Assembly: GCF_016925615.1 (NCBI RefSeq)
Contig: NZ_CP070499.1
Location: 5,580,001-5,644,000, forward strand
Direction of reading: 5' to 3'
DNA length: 64,000 bases
DNA from: Natronosporangium hydrolyticum
GTDB lineage: Bacteria > Actinomycetota > Actinomycetes > Mycobacteriales > Micromonosporaceae
In this document: piece after piece, positions 26,198 through 33,665 of the stretch
How positions within the stretch are numbered: the first letter of the stretch is position 1
Layout: each line of letters opens with the position of its first letter
Notes under the pieces: generated by a model
What the model saw: only the letters and a program-made list of their open reading frames with translations
The model's database searches: none
What the model was told of the DNA's origin: nothing
Program-made: the position numbers and the translations under genes

Positions 26198-28354
26198 CTA
26201 GGTGGCCGAATCTGCATTGGCGCGAAGCAGCACCGTGGCGACGTCGACCACCTCTACCTGCGATTCCTGGCCTGCCTGCGCACCAGCTACGCCATCGCCC
26301 AACATGGTGTAACAGAACGGGCAGCCCACCGCGACCGTCCCGGCCCCGGTGGCGATCGCCTCTTCGGCCCGGTCGGTGTTGATGCGCTTACCGATCCGTT
26401 CCTCCATCCACATCCGGGCGCCACCAGCGCCGCAGCAGAAGGAGCGTTCCGAGTTGCGCGGCATCTCCACCAGCGCGTCGCCGAGCAGCTCACGCGGTGG
26501 TTCGTACACCTGGTTGTGCCGCCCCAGGTAGCAGGGGTCGTGCCAGGTCAGGCCGCCAGCCACGGAACGAATCGGGGTCAACCGACCGTCACCGACCAAT
26601 TGGGAGAGCAATTGTGTGTGATGAATCACTTCATACTCGCCGCCGAACTGTGAGTACTCGTTACCGAGCGTGTTGAAGCAGTGCGGGCAAGTTGCCACAA
26701 TTTTCCGATTAGGCCGTGACCGATCGCCGAACGCCTCGTTGAGGGTCTCCACATTCTGCTCGGCGAACATCTGGAACAAGAACTCGTTGCCGATCCGCCG
26801 AGCCGGATCACCGGTGCAGGTCTCACCCTCACCGAGAATGGCGAAATTCACACCGGCCTGATGCAGCAGCGTCGCCACCGCCCGGGTCGTCTTCTTTGCG
26901 CGGTCCTCCAGCGCCCCGGCGCAGCCGACCCAGAACAGGTACTCGAAGTCGTTCGCCGAACCGTCGCCGACCCGCGGCACCTCGAAGTCGAGGCCTTTGG
27001 TCCAGTCCTCCCGGGCCTTGTTCGCCGCCCCCCACGGATTGCCCTTGTTTTCCAGATTGCGCAGCATCGCCCCCGCTTCGGGCGGGAAGCTCGACTCGAT
27101 CATCACCTGGTGCCGGCGCAGATCGACGATGTGGTCGACATGCTCGATGTCGACCGGGCACTGCTCCACGCACGCCCCGCAGGTGGTGCAGGCCCACAGC
27201 GCGTCCGGGTCGATGATCCCGGCCTCCTCGGCGCCGCCGATCAGCGACCGTTGCGCCTCCGCCAGCGCCGACGCGGGCACGCTCGCCAACTGCTCGGCCG
27301 AGGCCTTTTCCTCCCCGGCCGGGCTCTTGCCCCCGCCAGCGAGCAGGTACGGCGCCTTGGCGTACGCGTGGTCGCGCAGGCTCAGCACGACCAACTTGGG
27401 GGAGAGCGGCTTGCCGGTGTGCCAGGCCGGGCACTGGTCCTGGCAGCGGCCACACTCGGTGCAGGTGGTGAAGTCGAGCAGCCCTTTCCAGCTGAACTGC
27501 TCGACCTCGGCCACGCCGAACTGGTCGGTCTCGGGGTCGGCCGTTTCGAAGTCGATCGGCTCGCCGCCGGTGGTCATCGGTTTGAGCGCGCCCAACGCCG
27601 GGGCGGCGTCGCCGGAGCGCTTGAAGTAGATGTTGGGGAAGGCGGTGAACCGGTGCCACGCCACCCCCATGGTCACGTGGGTGGAGATCACGATCACCCA
27701 CGCCATCGAGATGAGAATCTTGAGCAACGCGAGCAAGCTGATCAGATCGCCGCTCGCCGGCATCACGCCGCCGAGGGCGTGACTGACCGGCGCCGCCCAC
27801 ACCGGGTAGGCGAGCGCCCCGTCGGCCGCCTTGGTGCCGCGGACCAGCAGCCCCACGACCAGCACCGCGAGGATCGTGTACTCGACGTAGTAGGCCTGCC
27901 AGGAGGTCGAGCCGGCGAACCGGGACCAGCTGCGGCGGCGTGGGAGGTTCAGCAGCCGAACCACGATCAGCAGTCCGATCGCCAGCACCCCGAGCACGCT
28001 CAGCACCTCGGTGACCAGGCCGAAGATGGTCCAGCCGCCGACGATCGGCAGCGTCCTGGTGGGGTCCAGCACCTCGAAGTAGGCGGCGACGACGAGCGAC
28101 GCGAGCAGGATGAAGGCCACCATCACGAACCAGTGGGCGACCCCCACCACCGACCACTTCAACATCCGGGTGTGGCCGAGGGTCTCCCGCAGCATCGTCG
28201 CGGTCCGGCCGCGGCGGTCGTCGAACCGGGATGGGTCGGGCTGCCCGAGCCGGATCACCGCGACCATCCGCCGGGCCGCACGCACCGCGAACGCCACCGC
28301 GACCACGGTCACCAGGTACGCGACGACGGTAGAGAGGATCTGGACGGCGCCCAC
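26198..28354 (-). CDS. EtfD-like membrane Fe-S oxidoreductase
   Basis: A 718-residue protein. About five N-terminal transmembrane helices (residues 1-250) resemble a haem-b/quinone-binding anchor. Two 4Fe-4S motifs follow (CTECGRCQDQC and CTTCGACVEQC), then two CCG domains (CTGDPARRIGNE with CPHCFNTLGNEY; CCGAGGARMW with CPFCYTML). The architecture matches mycobacterial EtfD (Rv0338c), which takes electrons from ETF produced by acyl-CoA dehydrogenases to the quinone pool. This links it to the FadE5-type enzyme at 7-9 kb. ETF genes are not in the window. Single-gene unit with a DnaA-box cluster just upstream. Confidence 0.9.
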   Translation of the reverse strand: MGAVQILSTVVAYLVTVVAVAFAVRAARRMVAVIRLGQPDPSRFDDRRGRTATMLRETLGHTRMLKWSVVGVAHWFVMVAFILLASLVVAAYFEVLDPTRTLPIVGGWTIFGLVTEVLSVLGVLAIGLLIVVRLLNLPRRRSWSRFAGSTSWQAYYVEYTILAVLVVGLLVRGTKAADGALAYPVWAAPVSHALGGVMPASGDLISLLALLKILISMAWVIVISTHVTMGVAWHRFTAFPNIYFKRSGDAAPALGALKPMTTGGEPIDFETADPETDQFGVAEVEQFSWKGLLDFTTCTECGRCQDQCPAWHTGKPLSPKLVVLSLRDHAYAKAPYLLAGGGKSPAGEEKASAEQLASVPASALAEAQRSLIGGAEEAGIIDPDALWACTTCGACVEQCPVDIEHVDHIVDLRRHQVMIESSFPPEAGAMLRNLENKGNPWGAANKAREDWTKGLDFEVPRVGDGSANDFEYLFWVGCAGALEDRAKKTTRAVATLLHQAGVNFAILGEGETCTGDPARRIGNEFLFQMFAEQNVETLNEAFGDRSRPNRKIVATCPHCFNTLGNEYSQFGGEYEVIHHTQLLSQLVGDGRLTPIRSVAGGLTWHDPCYLGRHNQVYEPPRELLGDALVEMPRNSERSFCCGAGGARMWMEERIGKRINTDRAEEAIATGAGTVAVGCPFCYTMLGDGVAGAQAGQESQVEVVDVATVLLRANADSAT

Positions 28355-28389
28355 ACTCGCTCCTAATGTCCGTTTTGAAAGCTATGCCG

Positions 28390-28421
28390 TTATCCACAGT
28401 GTGGATAACGGCTGTGGATAA
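28390..28421. promoter_or_regulatory. Cluster of three perfect DnaA boxes
   Basis: TTATCCACA at 28390-28398, TGTGGATAA at 28400-28408 and TGTGGATAA at 28413-28421. The first two form a perfect palindrome around one base, the third is 4 bases further on. All three match the strict 9-mer. The rest of the 28355-28632 gap shows no gene and no further boxes that I could see, so it is not a full oriC. It lies about 210 bp from crgA, a gene normally close to the origin. Confidence 0.75.
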
Positions 28422-28632
28422 CTACACCACGGTAGTTCCCCACAAACCCTACTCGTCAGTAGCCTACGGACCGGTGCGGCGGCACGCCAGCCTGGCTCGC
28501 CCCGGCGACACGCCGGTACGCTGCGCACACGTGACAAACGGCACCCTCGGCGCTCGGCGGCGAGCAGCCGCCACCGACGGCTTCACCCCCGCGTACGCAG
28601 GGGCGAAGTGGGCAGACCGGGGGTCGCGCCGG

Positions 28633-28896
28633 TCAGCGCCAGCGGGACAGGACCGCCAGCGAGCTGACCATCGCCCCGAACCCGATGACTAGGTTCCAGT
28701 AACCCCAGGCTGCGACGGGATAGTCTCCGGTGGTGATGTAGAAGACCACCAACCAGGCGATGCCGAAGACGATCATGCAGACCGCACTGACCGGCAGCCA
28801 CGGCGGACTGGGCTTCCGGCGGGTAGCGTCAGAAGCTGGCCGCACCTCCGCCGGCGGCGTGTAGACCTTCTTCTTACGGATCGTTGACTTCGGCAC
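28633..28896 (-). CDS. crgA: Cell division protein CrgA
   Basis: An 87-residue small membrane protein with a basic N terminus (PKSTIRKKKVYTPP) and two transmembrane helices (WLPVSAVCMIVFGIAWLVVFY; GYWNLVIGFGAMVSSLAVL) ending SRWR, all typical of CrgA. It links FtsZ, FtsQ and PBPs at the septum and coordinates growth and division. It is divergent from the DUF881-sortase operon, as in other actinobacteria. Confidence 0.95.
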   Translation of the reverse strand: MPKSTIRKKKVYTPPAEVRPASDATRRKPSPPWLPVSAVCMIVFGIAWLVVFYITTGDYPVAAWGYWNLVIGFGAMVSSLAVLSRWR

Positions 28897-28998
28897 GAGA
28901 TACTCCCCGAGGGGCCGGCATGCTGAACAGTAGGTTCGATGGTTGTCGCATTACGTACCCCGACAGCCTAACCGAGACCACGCCCAAAGGGGGCACCC

Positions 28999-29149
28999 AG
29001 TGAGTGCGAGGAGCGAGCGAAGCGAGCCCCGCAGCGCGAACACCCACCCCACAGTGAGTGCGAGGAGCGAGCGAAGCGAGCCCCGCAGCGCGAACACCCA
29101 CCCCACAGTGAGTGCGAGGAGCGAGCGAAGCGAGCCCCGCAGCGCGAAC
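28999..29149. repeat. 54-bp tandem repeat, nearly three copies
   Basis: Units begin AGTGAGTGCGAGGAGC at 28999, 29053 and 29107; the period is exactly 54 bp and the third unit is cut at 43 bp. The first two appear identical. Since 54 is a multiple of 3, each frame stays open; on the plus strand the unit would encode VSARSERSEPRSANTHPT. The array fills the crgA-DUF881 intergenic region immediately before the DUF881 start. Each unit contains a GTG and a GAGGAG-like box. Confidence 0.85.
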
Positions 29150-29178
29150 AGGAAGCCCCGCGGCGTGGGGGTGCGGTC

Positions 29179-29982
29179 GTGAGCGAGTACTCGCCGGGTC
29201 CGGCCAGCTGGCGAAACGTGTACGGACACCTGCGGCAGGCGCTGCGTCGCCGCCCCGCCCGGCGACCGGGTTGGGCGGTGGGGGTTCCCGTGATCGCTCT
29301 CGCCGCCGGGCTGCTGTTCACGACCTCCGCCACCTCGGCCAGCGACGTTCCGCTGCGGGAGGACCGGCAGTTGCAGCTCGCCGACTTGATCGAGGAGCGC
29401 GCGAACCGGGTGGCCGCCGCCGAGGCCGAGGTGGCACCGCTCGAGGCCGAGGTCGCGGCGCTCACCGAGGCGTTGGCGGGGGCGGACGCCCCGGTGTTGG
29501 CGGAGCAGGACCGGGCGGCTGAGCACCGGGAGGCCGCCGGCTTCTCGGCGTTGCGGGGGCCGGGTCTGACCGTCCACCTCGATGACGCGCTTCGCCCCGA
29601 CGGGGTCCGTCCGCCTGGTGCTGAGCCTGACGACCTGCTGGTGCATCAGGAGGACGTGCAGGCGGTGGTGAACGCATTGTGGGCCGGCGGCGCCGAAGCC
29701 ATGACCATCATGGGCGAGCGGGTGATCGCGACCAGCGCGGTGTTGTGCGTCGGGCCGGTATTGTTGCTGCACGGCCGACCTTACTCGCCGCCGTACGAGA
29801 TTACGGCGATCGGGGATCCGGCGGCGATGAGCGACGCGTTGGCGGGTTCATCAGGTGTTCAAGTGTTTTGGGAGGCGGCCGACGCGTACGGGCTTGGCTA
29901 TCGGGAGTCGGTGGAGGAGGATGTCAGCGTGCCGGCGTACGAGGGGACCAGCACGTTACGGTCGGGGCAGGTGCCGCGGTGA
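29179..29982 (+). CDS. DUF881 membrane-associated protein
   Basis: A 267-residue protein with one N-terminal transmembrane helix (about residues 34-55), a coiled coil (about 60-120) and a DUF881 domain ([35 protein letters not shown]). It is the orthologue of the Rv0012-type gene that follows crgA in mycobacteria and is thought to act in envelope or division processes; its biochemistry is unknown. GTG start overlapping the end of the tandem-repeat frame. Its stop overlaps the sortase start (GTGA). Confidence 0.88.
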   Translation: MSEYSPGPASWRNVYGHLRQALRRRPARRPGWAVGVPVIALAAGLLFTTSATSASDVPLREDRQLQLADLIEERANRVAAAEAEVAPLEAEVAALTEALAGADAPVLAEQDRAAEHREAAGFSALRGPGLTVHLDDALRPDGVRPPGAEPDDLLVHQEDVQAVVNALWAGGAEAMTIMGERVIATSAVLCVGPVLLLHGRPYSPPYEITAIGDPAAMSDALAGSSGVQVFWEAADAYGLGYRESVEEDVSVPAYEGTSTLRSGQVPR

Positions 29983-31355
29983 CCGCGGGGCCCGATCCGG
30001 GACGTCGTCGGGGGCGCCATCGGGCCTCCGACACTGACGAGTGGGTGCGTGACGACTCGTTCCCCCCGGAAGGGCAGGCGGACGAGCAGCCGGGGGCCCG
30101 AGTCGGGCAGGCCGGGCAGCAGGCTGAGCCGTGGGGGCAGCAGCCCGTACCTTCGCAGCAGCCCGCTCCGCCTCGGCCGCCCACGTTGAACCCGCCGGCG
30201 CCGAATTTCTCGGCGCCGCCGCCGACGCCACGGCCGGCGCAGCCACAGCAGCCGGCGCCAGCGCCCGCGCCGGCCACCGGCCAAAACTGGGACCCGTGGG
30301 CGGACAGCACCGACCCCGCTCCGGTCAGCCCGGCGGTGGAGGCGACGACCGTGCTGCCGCGGCTGCGGGACGCCGACCAGACCGCGGTGATCGACGCCGG
30401 GCGGGTCGACGCCGACCAGACCGCCGTCATCTCCGCGGTGGGGGCCCGGACTCGCCACCGGGAACCAGCCCGCACCGGGCCGCCGCCGGCGGCGGAGACC
30501 AGTCTGCTGGGTATCGTCCCGCCCGCCCCGCCGCCGGACCCCGACGACGACGCGCCGAAGCCGGAGCCGAAGGCCGGCGAGCAGGTGATCCCGTTGCGGG
30601 CACTGCAGACCGACACCGGCGGGTACCGCAGCGTCTACTCCGCGCTGACCCGTACCACCTTCGGCACGGTGGTGCGCACCACCGTCCGCGGCTTCGGCGA
30701 GTTGCTGATCACCGTCGGGGTGATCGTGCTGCTGCTGGCCGCGTACGAGGTCTGGGGTAAGGCCGCGGTGGTCGCCTCCCACCAGGATGAGCTGGACCGG
30801 CAGCTCGAGGAGATGTGGGCCGAACCAGTAGCGCCGACCCCGAGCCCGGACGACGAGGAGCCGGAAGCGACCCCGGAGCCGCTGGGGCCACCGCCCGGCC
30901 ACGCGATCGCCCGGCTGTACGTGCCGAAGCTCGGCAAACACTGGGTCGTTGTGGAGGGTGTGGAGCTCGACGACATCCGGTACGCACCGGGGCGCTACCC
31001 GAGCGGCGCGATGCCCGGCGAGGTGGGCAACTTCGCCATCGCTGGTCACCGTAATCCGGCCACCTTCTGGGACCTCGACAAGGTGTACGAGGGCGACGCG
31101 ATCGTGGTGGAGACCCAGGGCAACTGGTACACATACCGGGTCACCCAGAACCACATCGTCGCACCGAGCGCGGTGGAGGTGGTGGCACCGGTGCCGGGCC
31201 AGCCGGGGGTGGAGCCGTCGCAGGCGATGCTGACCCTGACCACCTGCCACCCGAAGTGGGACAACTACGAACGGCTGATCGTCCACGCGGAGCTGGTCGA
31301 CCACCAGCCCCAGTCGGAAGGGCGCCCATCGGTGCTCGGCGGGCTGGGCGGCTAG
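29979..31355 (+). CDS. Class E sortase with long disordered N terminus
   Basis: A 458-residue protein. Residues 1 to about 225 are Pro/Gln/Asp-rich and cytoplasmic, with two DADQTAVI repeats. A transmembrane helix lies near 240-260, then an acidic linker, then a sortase domain. The catalytic His is in [13 protein letters not shown], the Cys in [10 protein letters not shown] and the Arg in NYERLIVHA. Class E enzymes attach LAXTG-type proteins to peptidoglycan. GTG start overlaps the DUF881 stop; the longer open frame upstream is a DUF881 shadow. The disordered arm is long for a sortase. Confidence 0.9.
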   Translation: MTAGPDPGRRRGRHRASDTDEWVRDDSFPPEGQADEQPGARVGQAGQQAEPWGQQPVPSQQPAPPRPPTLNPPAPNFSAPPPTPRPAQPQQPAPAPAPATGQNWDPWADSTDPAPVSPAVEATTVLPRLRDADQTAVIDAGRVDADQTAVISAVGARTRHREPARTGPPPAAETSLLGIVPPAPPPDPDDDAPKPEPKAGEQVIPLRALQTDTGGYRSVYSALTRTTFGTVVRTTVRGFGELLITVGVIVLLLAAYEVWGKAAVVASHQDELDRQLEEMWAEPVAPTPSPDDEEPEATPEPLGPPPGHAIARLYVPKLGKHWVVVEGVELDDIRYAPGRYPSGAMPGEVGNFAIAGHRNPATFWDLDKVYEGDAIVVETQGNWYTYRVTQNHIVAPSAVEVVAPVPGQPGVEPSQAMLTLTTCHPKWDNYERLIVHAELVDHQPQSEGRPSVLGGLGG

Positions 31356-31369
31356 GGGGTCGGGCAAAC

Positions 31370-31690
31370 ATGTACGCGTGGATCTGGCGCCACCTGCCGT
31401 TCGGGCTCCCCGGCAAGCTGTTCGGGTCGGTCCTGCTCGCTGGCGGGGCGATGGCGATGCTGTGGTTCGTGGTCTTCCCGTGGGCGGACCCGTGGATCGA
31501 GCAGACCCTACTGCCGTGGAACGAAGGCCAGCTGGAGGGCGAGTTCGACCCGGGTGAGGGCGACGCCCCACCGACCCCGGGCGGCGACCCCGGGCTGACT
31601 GATCCGGCGGAGGAGGACGACGGCCTGGTCGGGCCGGACGGGTCTACGCTGGAGGACGAGCACGACATCCCGTACGACACGGATGGGTGA
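31370..31690 (+). CDS. Small membrane protein between sortase and trpG
   Basis: A 106-residue protein with one transmembrane helix (LFGSVLLAGGAMAMLWFVVFP, about residues 17-38) and a very acidic, Gly/Pro-rich outer tail (DPGEGDAPPTPGGDPG). Conserved in position in this gene block in related actinomycetes, function unknown. It lies 14 bp after the sortase and 3 bp before the glutamine amidotransferase gene, so probably part of one operon. Confidence 0.78.
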   Translation: MYAWIWRHLPFGLPGKLFGSVLLAGGAMAMLWFVVFPWADPWIEQTLLPWNEGQLEGEFDPGEGDAPPTPGGDPGLTDPAEEDDGLVGPDGSTLEDEHDIPYDTDG

Positions 31691-31693
31691 CGG

Positions 31694-32347
31694 GTGCGCA
31701 TTCTCGTCGTCGACAACTACGACTCGTTCGTCTACAACCTGGTCCAGTACCTGGAGCAGTTGGGCGCCGAGTGCCTGGTGCGCCGCCACGACGAGATCAC
31801 GGTGTCGGAAGCGGCGGCGCTCGCGGGCGATGGGTTGCTGCTGTCACCCGGGCCGGGCGGTCCGGCCCAGGCGGGCATCTGCCTGCCGCTCGTCGACGAG
31901 CTGGCCGGGCGGGTGCCGATCCTCGGGGTCTGCCTCGGTCATCAGGTCATCGGCGCCGCGTACGGTGCCACCATCGACCAGGCGCCGGAGCTGCTGCACG
32001 GACAGACGTCGCTGGTGAGCCATCACGGTGAGGGGGTGTTCGCGGAGCTCCCGGACCCGTTCGAGGCGACCCGCTACCACTCGCTGGCGATCGTCGAGTC
32101 GACGCTGCCGCCGGAGCTCGCCGTCACCGCCCGCAGCGAGCACGGCGTAATCATGGGCGTGCGGCATCGCCGGCTCCCGATCGAGGGGGTGCAGTTCCAC
32201 CCGGAGTCGGTGCTGAGCCAGGCGGGGCATCTGCTGCTCGCGAACTGGCTAGCGGAGTGCGGCCTGCCCGCGGCGCGTACCCTCGCCCCGGCGCTCGGCG
32301 CCGAACTCGACCTCCGCCGGCAAACCGCCTTCGCCGGCCTCCGCTAG
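31694..32347 (+). CDS. trpG: Glutamine amidotransferase component of anthranilate/aminodeoxychorismate synthase
   Basis: A 217-residue class I glutamine amidotransferase that supplies ammonia for anthranilate (tryptophan) or aminodeoxychorismate (folate) synthesis. The nucleophile is in GVCLGHQVIG, the His-Glu pair in VQFHPESVLS, and the N terminus VDNYDSFVYNL is diagnostic of TrpG/PabA. GTG start 3 bp after the previous gene. Position between the crgA cluster and pknB matches the trpG/pabA slot in mycobacteria. It may serve both pathways. Confidence 0.9.
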   Translation: MRILVVDNYDSFVYNLVQYLEQLGAECLVRRHDEITVSEAAALAGDGLLLSPGPGGPAQAGICLPLVDELAGRVPILGVCLGHQVIGAAYGATIDQAPELLHGQTSLVSHHGEGVFAELPDPFEATRYHSLAIVESTLPPELAVTARSEHGVIMGVRHRRLPIEGVQFHPESVLSQAGHLLLANWLAECGLPAARTLAPALGAELDLRRQTAFAGLR

Positions 32348-32435
32348 GTCCCCCGCCGCGGGCCCCCACCCCCGCCTTGCCGCGCCCCGCCGCGCCCCGC
32401 CGCGCCCGCCACAGCGCCCCGGCGCCGCGCCCCGC

Positions 32436-32512
32436 TTGGTTGGGCGGGGAGGGATCTTGCGTCCAGTTATGTCGGATATTCCGGTACGCAAGATCCCTCC
32501 CCAGCCAACCAA
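32436..32512. repeat. 77-bp palindromic element R1
   Basis: Left arm 32436-32461 (starts TTGGTTGGGCGGGGAGGG) pairs with right arm 32487-32512 at 24 of 26 positions, around a 25-base centre. A near copy (R2) lies at 33515-33590. The two R elements bracket the AbiEi/DUF559-like gene. The rest of the 32348-32583 gap is GC-rich low-complexity sequence with CGCGCCCCGC repeats. Confidence 0.85.
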
Positions 32513-32583
32513 GGTGCGGCGGGGCGGGCAGGGTGCCGACGTGGACGAGCGCCGGGTTGCACGGGTCGGCGATAGTCAATGTC

Positions 32584-33450
32584 ATGGGCTCTTCGTATCC
32601 GTCACCCGACGCTCCGTGGCCGCCGCTGATCACCACTGATCCGCAGCGCAAATCGGCCCTCCGCGCGCGCCACGGCAGGGGCGAACTCGTGCGGTTACGA
32701 CGCGGACTGTACGCCCTGCGAGCGGACTCGATCATGGAGATCAGAGCGGCGACGGAACGGCTCGACGCGATCGCGAGCCACGAGACCGCGGCGATGCTGT
32801 GGGGGATCCCCACGCTGGGCGCCCCGGATCATCACCAGCTCACCCGCGCGCGCCGGACACAGGGCACGGCGCGGTATCCGGGAGTCGTAGTACATCACTC
32901 TCGGGTGGCACCCGGCGAGCACACCATGATCAGGGGAGTTCCGGTCACGACGCTGCCTCGTACGGTGGTGGACCTGAGCCGGCGCCGGCCGTTCCGGGCC
33001 GGGGTGGTGGTCGCCGACGCTGCGCTCCGGCGTCGCTGCCCGCGCGACGAACTGCTGGAGGTGCTCGATTCATGCCGGGGGTGGCCGGGCATTGCCCGAG
33101 CGCGACACGTGGCCGCCTTCGCCGACCACCGGGCCGAGTCGCCGCTGGAGTCGATCTCCCGGGTGGCGTTTCACCACCATGGGCTACCGACACCGACCCT
33201 GCAGGCGATCATCGGCGGCCTGGAGCGGGCCGACTTTCTCTGGGCACCGTACCGGGTCATCGGGGAGGCGGACGGACTCACGAAGTACACCGCGCCGGAG
33301 GTCCTCCGGCGAGAGAAGCTCCGCGATGCCGGCTTCGCCGAACTGGGATTCACCGCCTTCCGATGGACCTGGCGGGACGCGTACCAACGGCCCGACGCGC
33401 TGGCTTACCGGGCTGAGCAGATGCTGGTCCGCGGCGGCTACCGTCCCTGA
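32584..33450 (+). CDS. AbiEi-like wHTH / DUF559 nuclease-fold protein
   Basis: A 288-residue protein. Residues about 15-80 resemble the AbiEi winged-helix antitoxin domain (RGELVRLRRGLYAL; DAIASHETAAMLWGIP). Residues about 180-280 resemble a Vsr/DUF559 nuclease fold: ESPLESISR, then RADFLW, GEADGLTKY, LRREKLRDAGF and FRWTWRDA, supplying a plausible D...E-x-D...K set. No AbiEii toxin is adjacent, so it is a solitary gene. Such proteins are frequent and variable in actinomycetes; function is unproven. It interrupts the usual trpG-pknB neighbourhood and is flanked by hairpins R1 and R2. No good ribosome site precedes the ATG. Confidence 0.8.
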   Translation: MGSSYPSPDAPWPPLITTDPQRKSALRARHGRGELVRLRRGLYALRADSIMEIRAATERLDAIASHETAAMLWGIPTLGAPDHHQLTRARRTQGTARYPGVVVHHSRVAPGEHTMIRGVPVTTLPRTVVDLSRRRPFRAGVVVADAALRRRCPRDELLEVLDSCRGWPGIARARHVAAFADHRAESPLESISRVAFHHHGLPTPTLQAIIGGLERADFLWAPYRVIGEADGLTKYTAPEVLRREKLRDAGFAELGFTAFRWTWRDAYQRPDALAYRAEQMLVRGGYRP

Positions 33451-33514
33451 CCTGACTGTGACTGATCGGCGCGCGCCGCGACCTCCGGGCCCACCCGCGA
33501 CCTGCGGCGCATCA

Positions 33515-33590
33515 TGGTTGGGCAGAGCGGGATCTTGCGCCCGGTAATGTCCGACATTCCGGTACGCAAGATCCCTCCCCAGCCAACCAA
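33515..33590. repeat. 76-bp palindromic element R2
   Basis: The right half (from ATTCCGGTACGCAAGATCCC to the end) is identical to R1. The left arm differs by a few bases; the 25-base centre differs at five positions but keeps a nested dyad (GGTAATGTC/GACATTCC). It lies between the convergent AbiEi-like and pknB genes and could also act as a terminator. Confidence 0.85.
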
Positions 33591-33591
33591 G

Positions 33592-33665
33592 GCGCGGCAC
33601 GCGCGCAGGCGCGGCACGCGCGCAGGCGCGGCACGCACGCAGGCGCGGCACGCACGCAGGCGCGG
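33592..33665. repeat. 17-bp tandem repeat, four copies
   Basis: Units starting GCGCGGCACGCGCGCAG at 33592, 33609, 33626 and 33643 plus a 6-base partial copy. Two variants alternate by one base (CGCG versus CACG). They directly abut the pknB stop codon. Confidence 0.8.

Noticed and set aside
26861-28366. 501-residue plus-strand open frame
   Set aside because: Antisense of the EtfD-like gene, which carries all expected Fe-S motifs.
28355-28632. Chromosomal origin oriC
   Set aside because: Only three DnaA boxes, no dnaA or dnaN neighbours and no extended AT-rich unwinding region.
28943-29182. 79-residue protein made of SARSERSEPRSANTHPT repeats
   Set aside because: It is open only because the 54-bp repeat is a multiple of 3, and it has no supporting start or conservation evidence. 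Kept as a finding about the repeat rather than as a gene.
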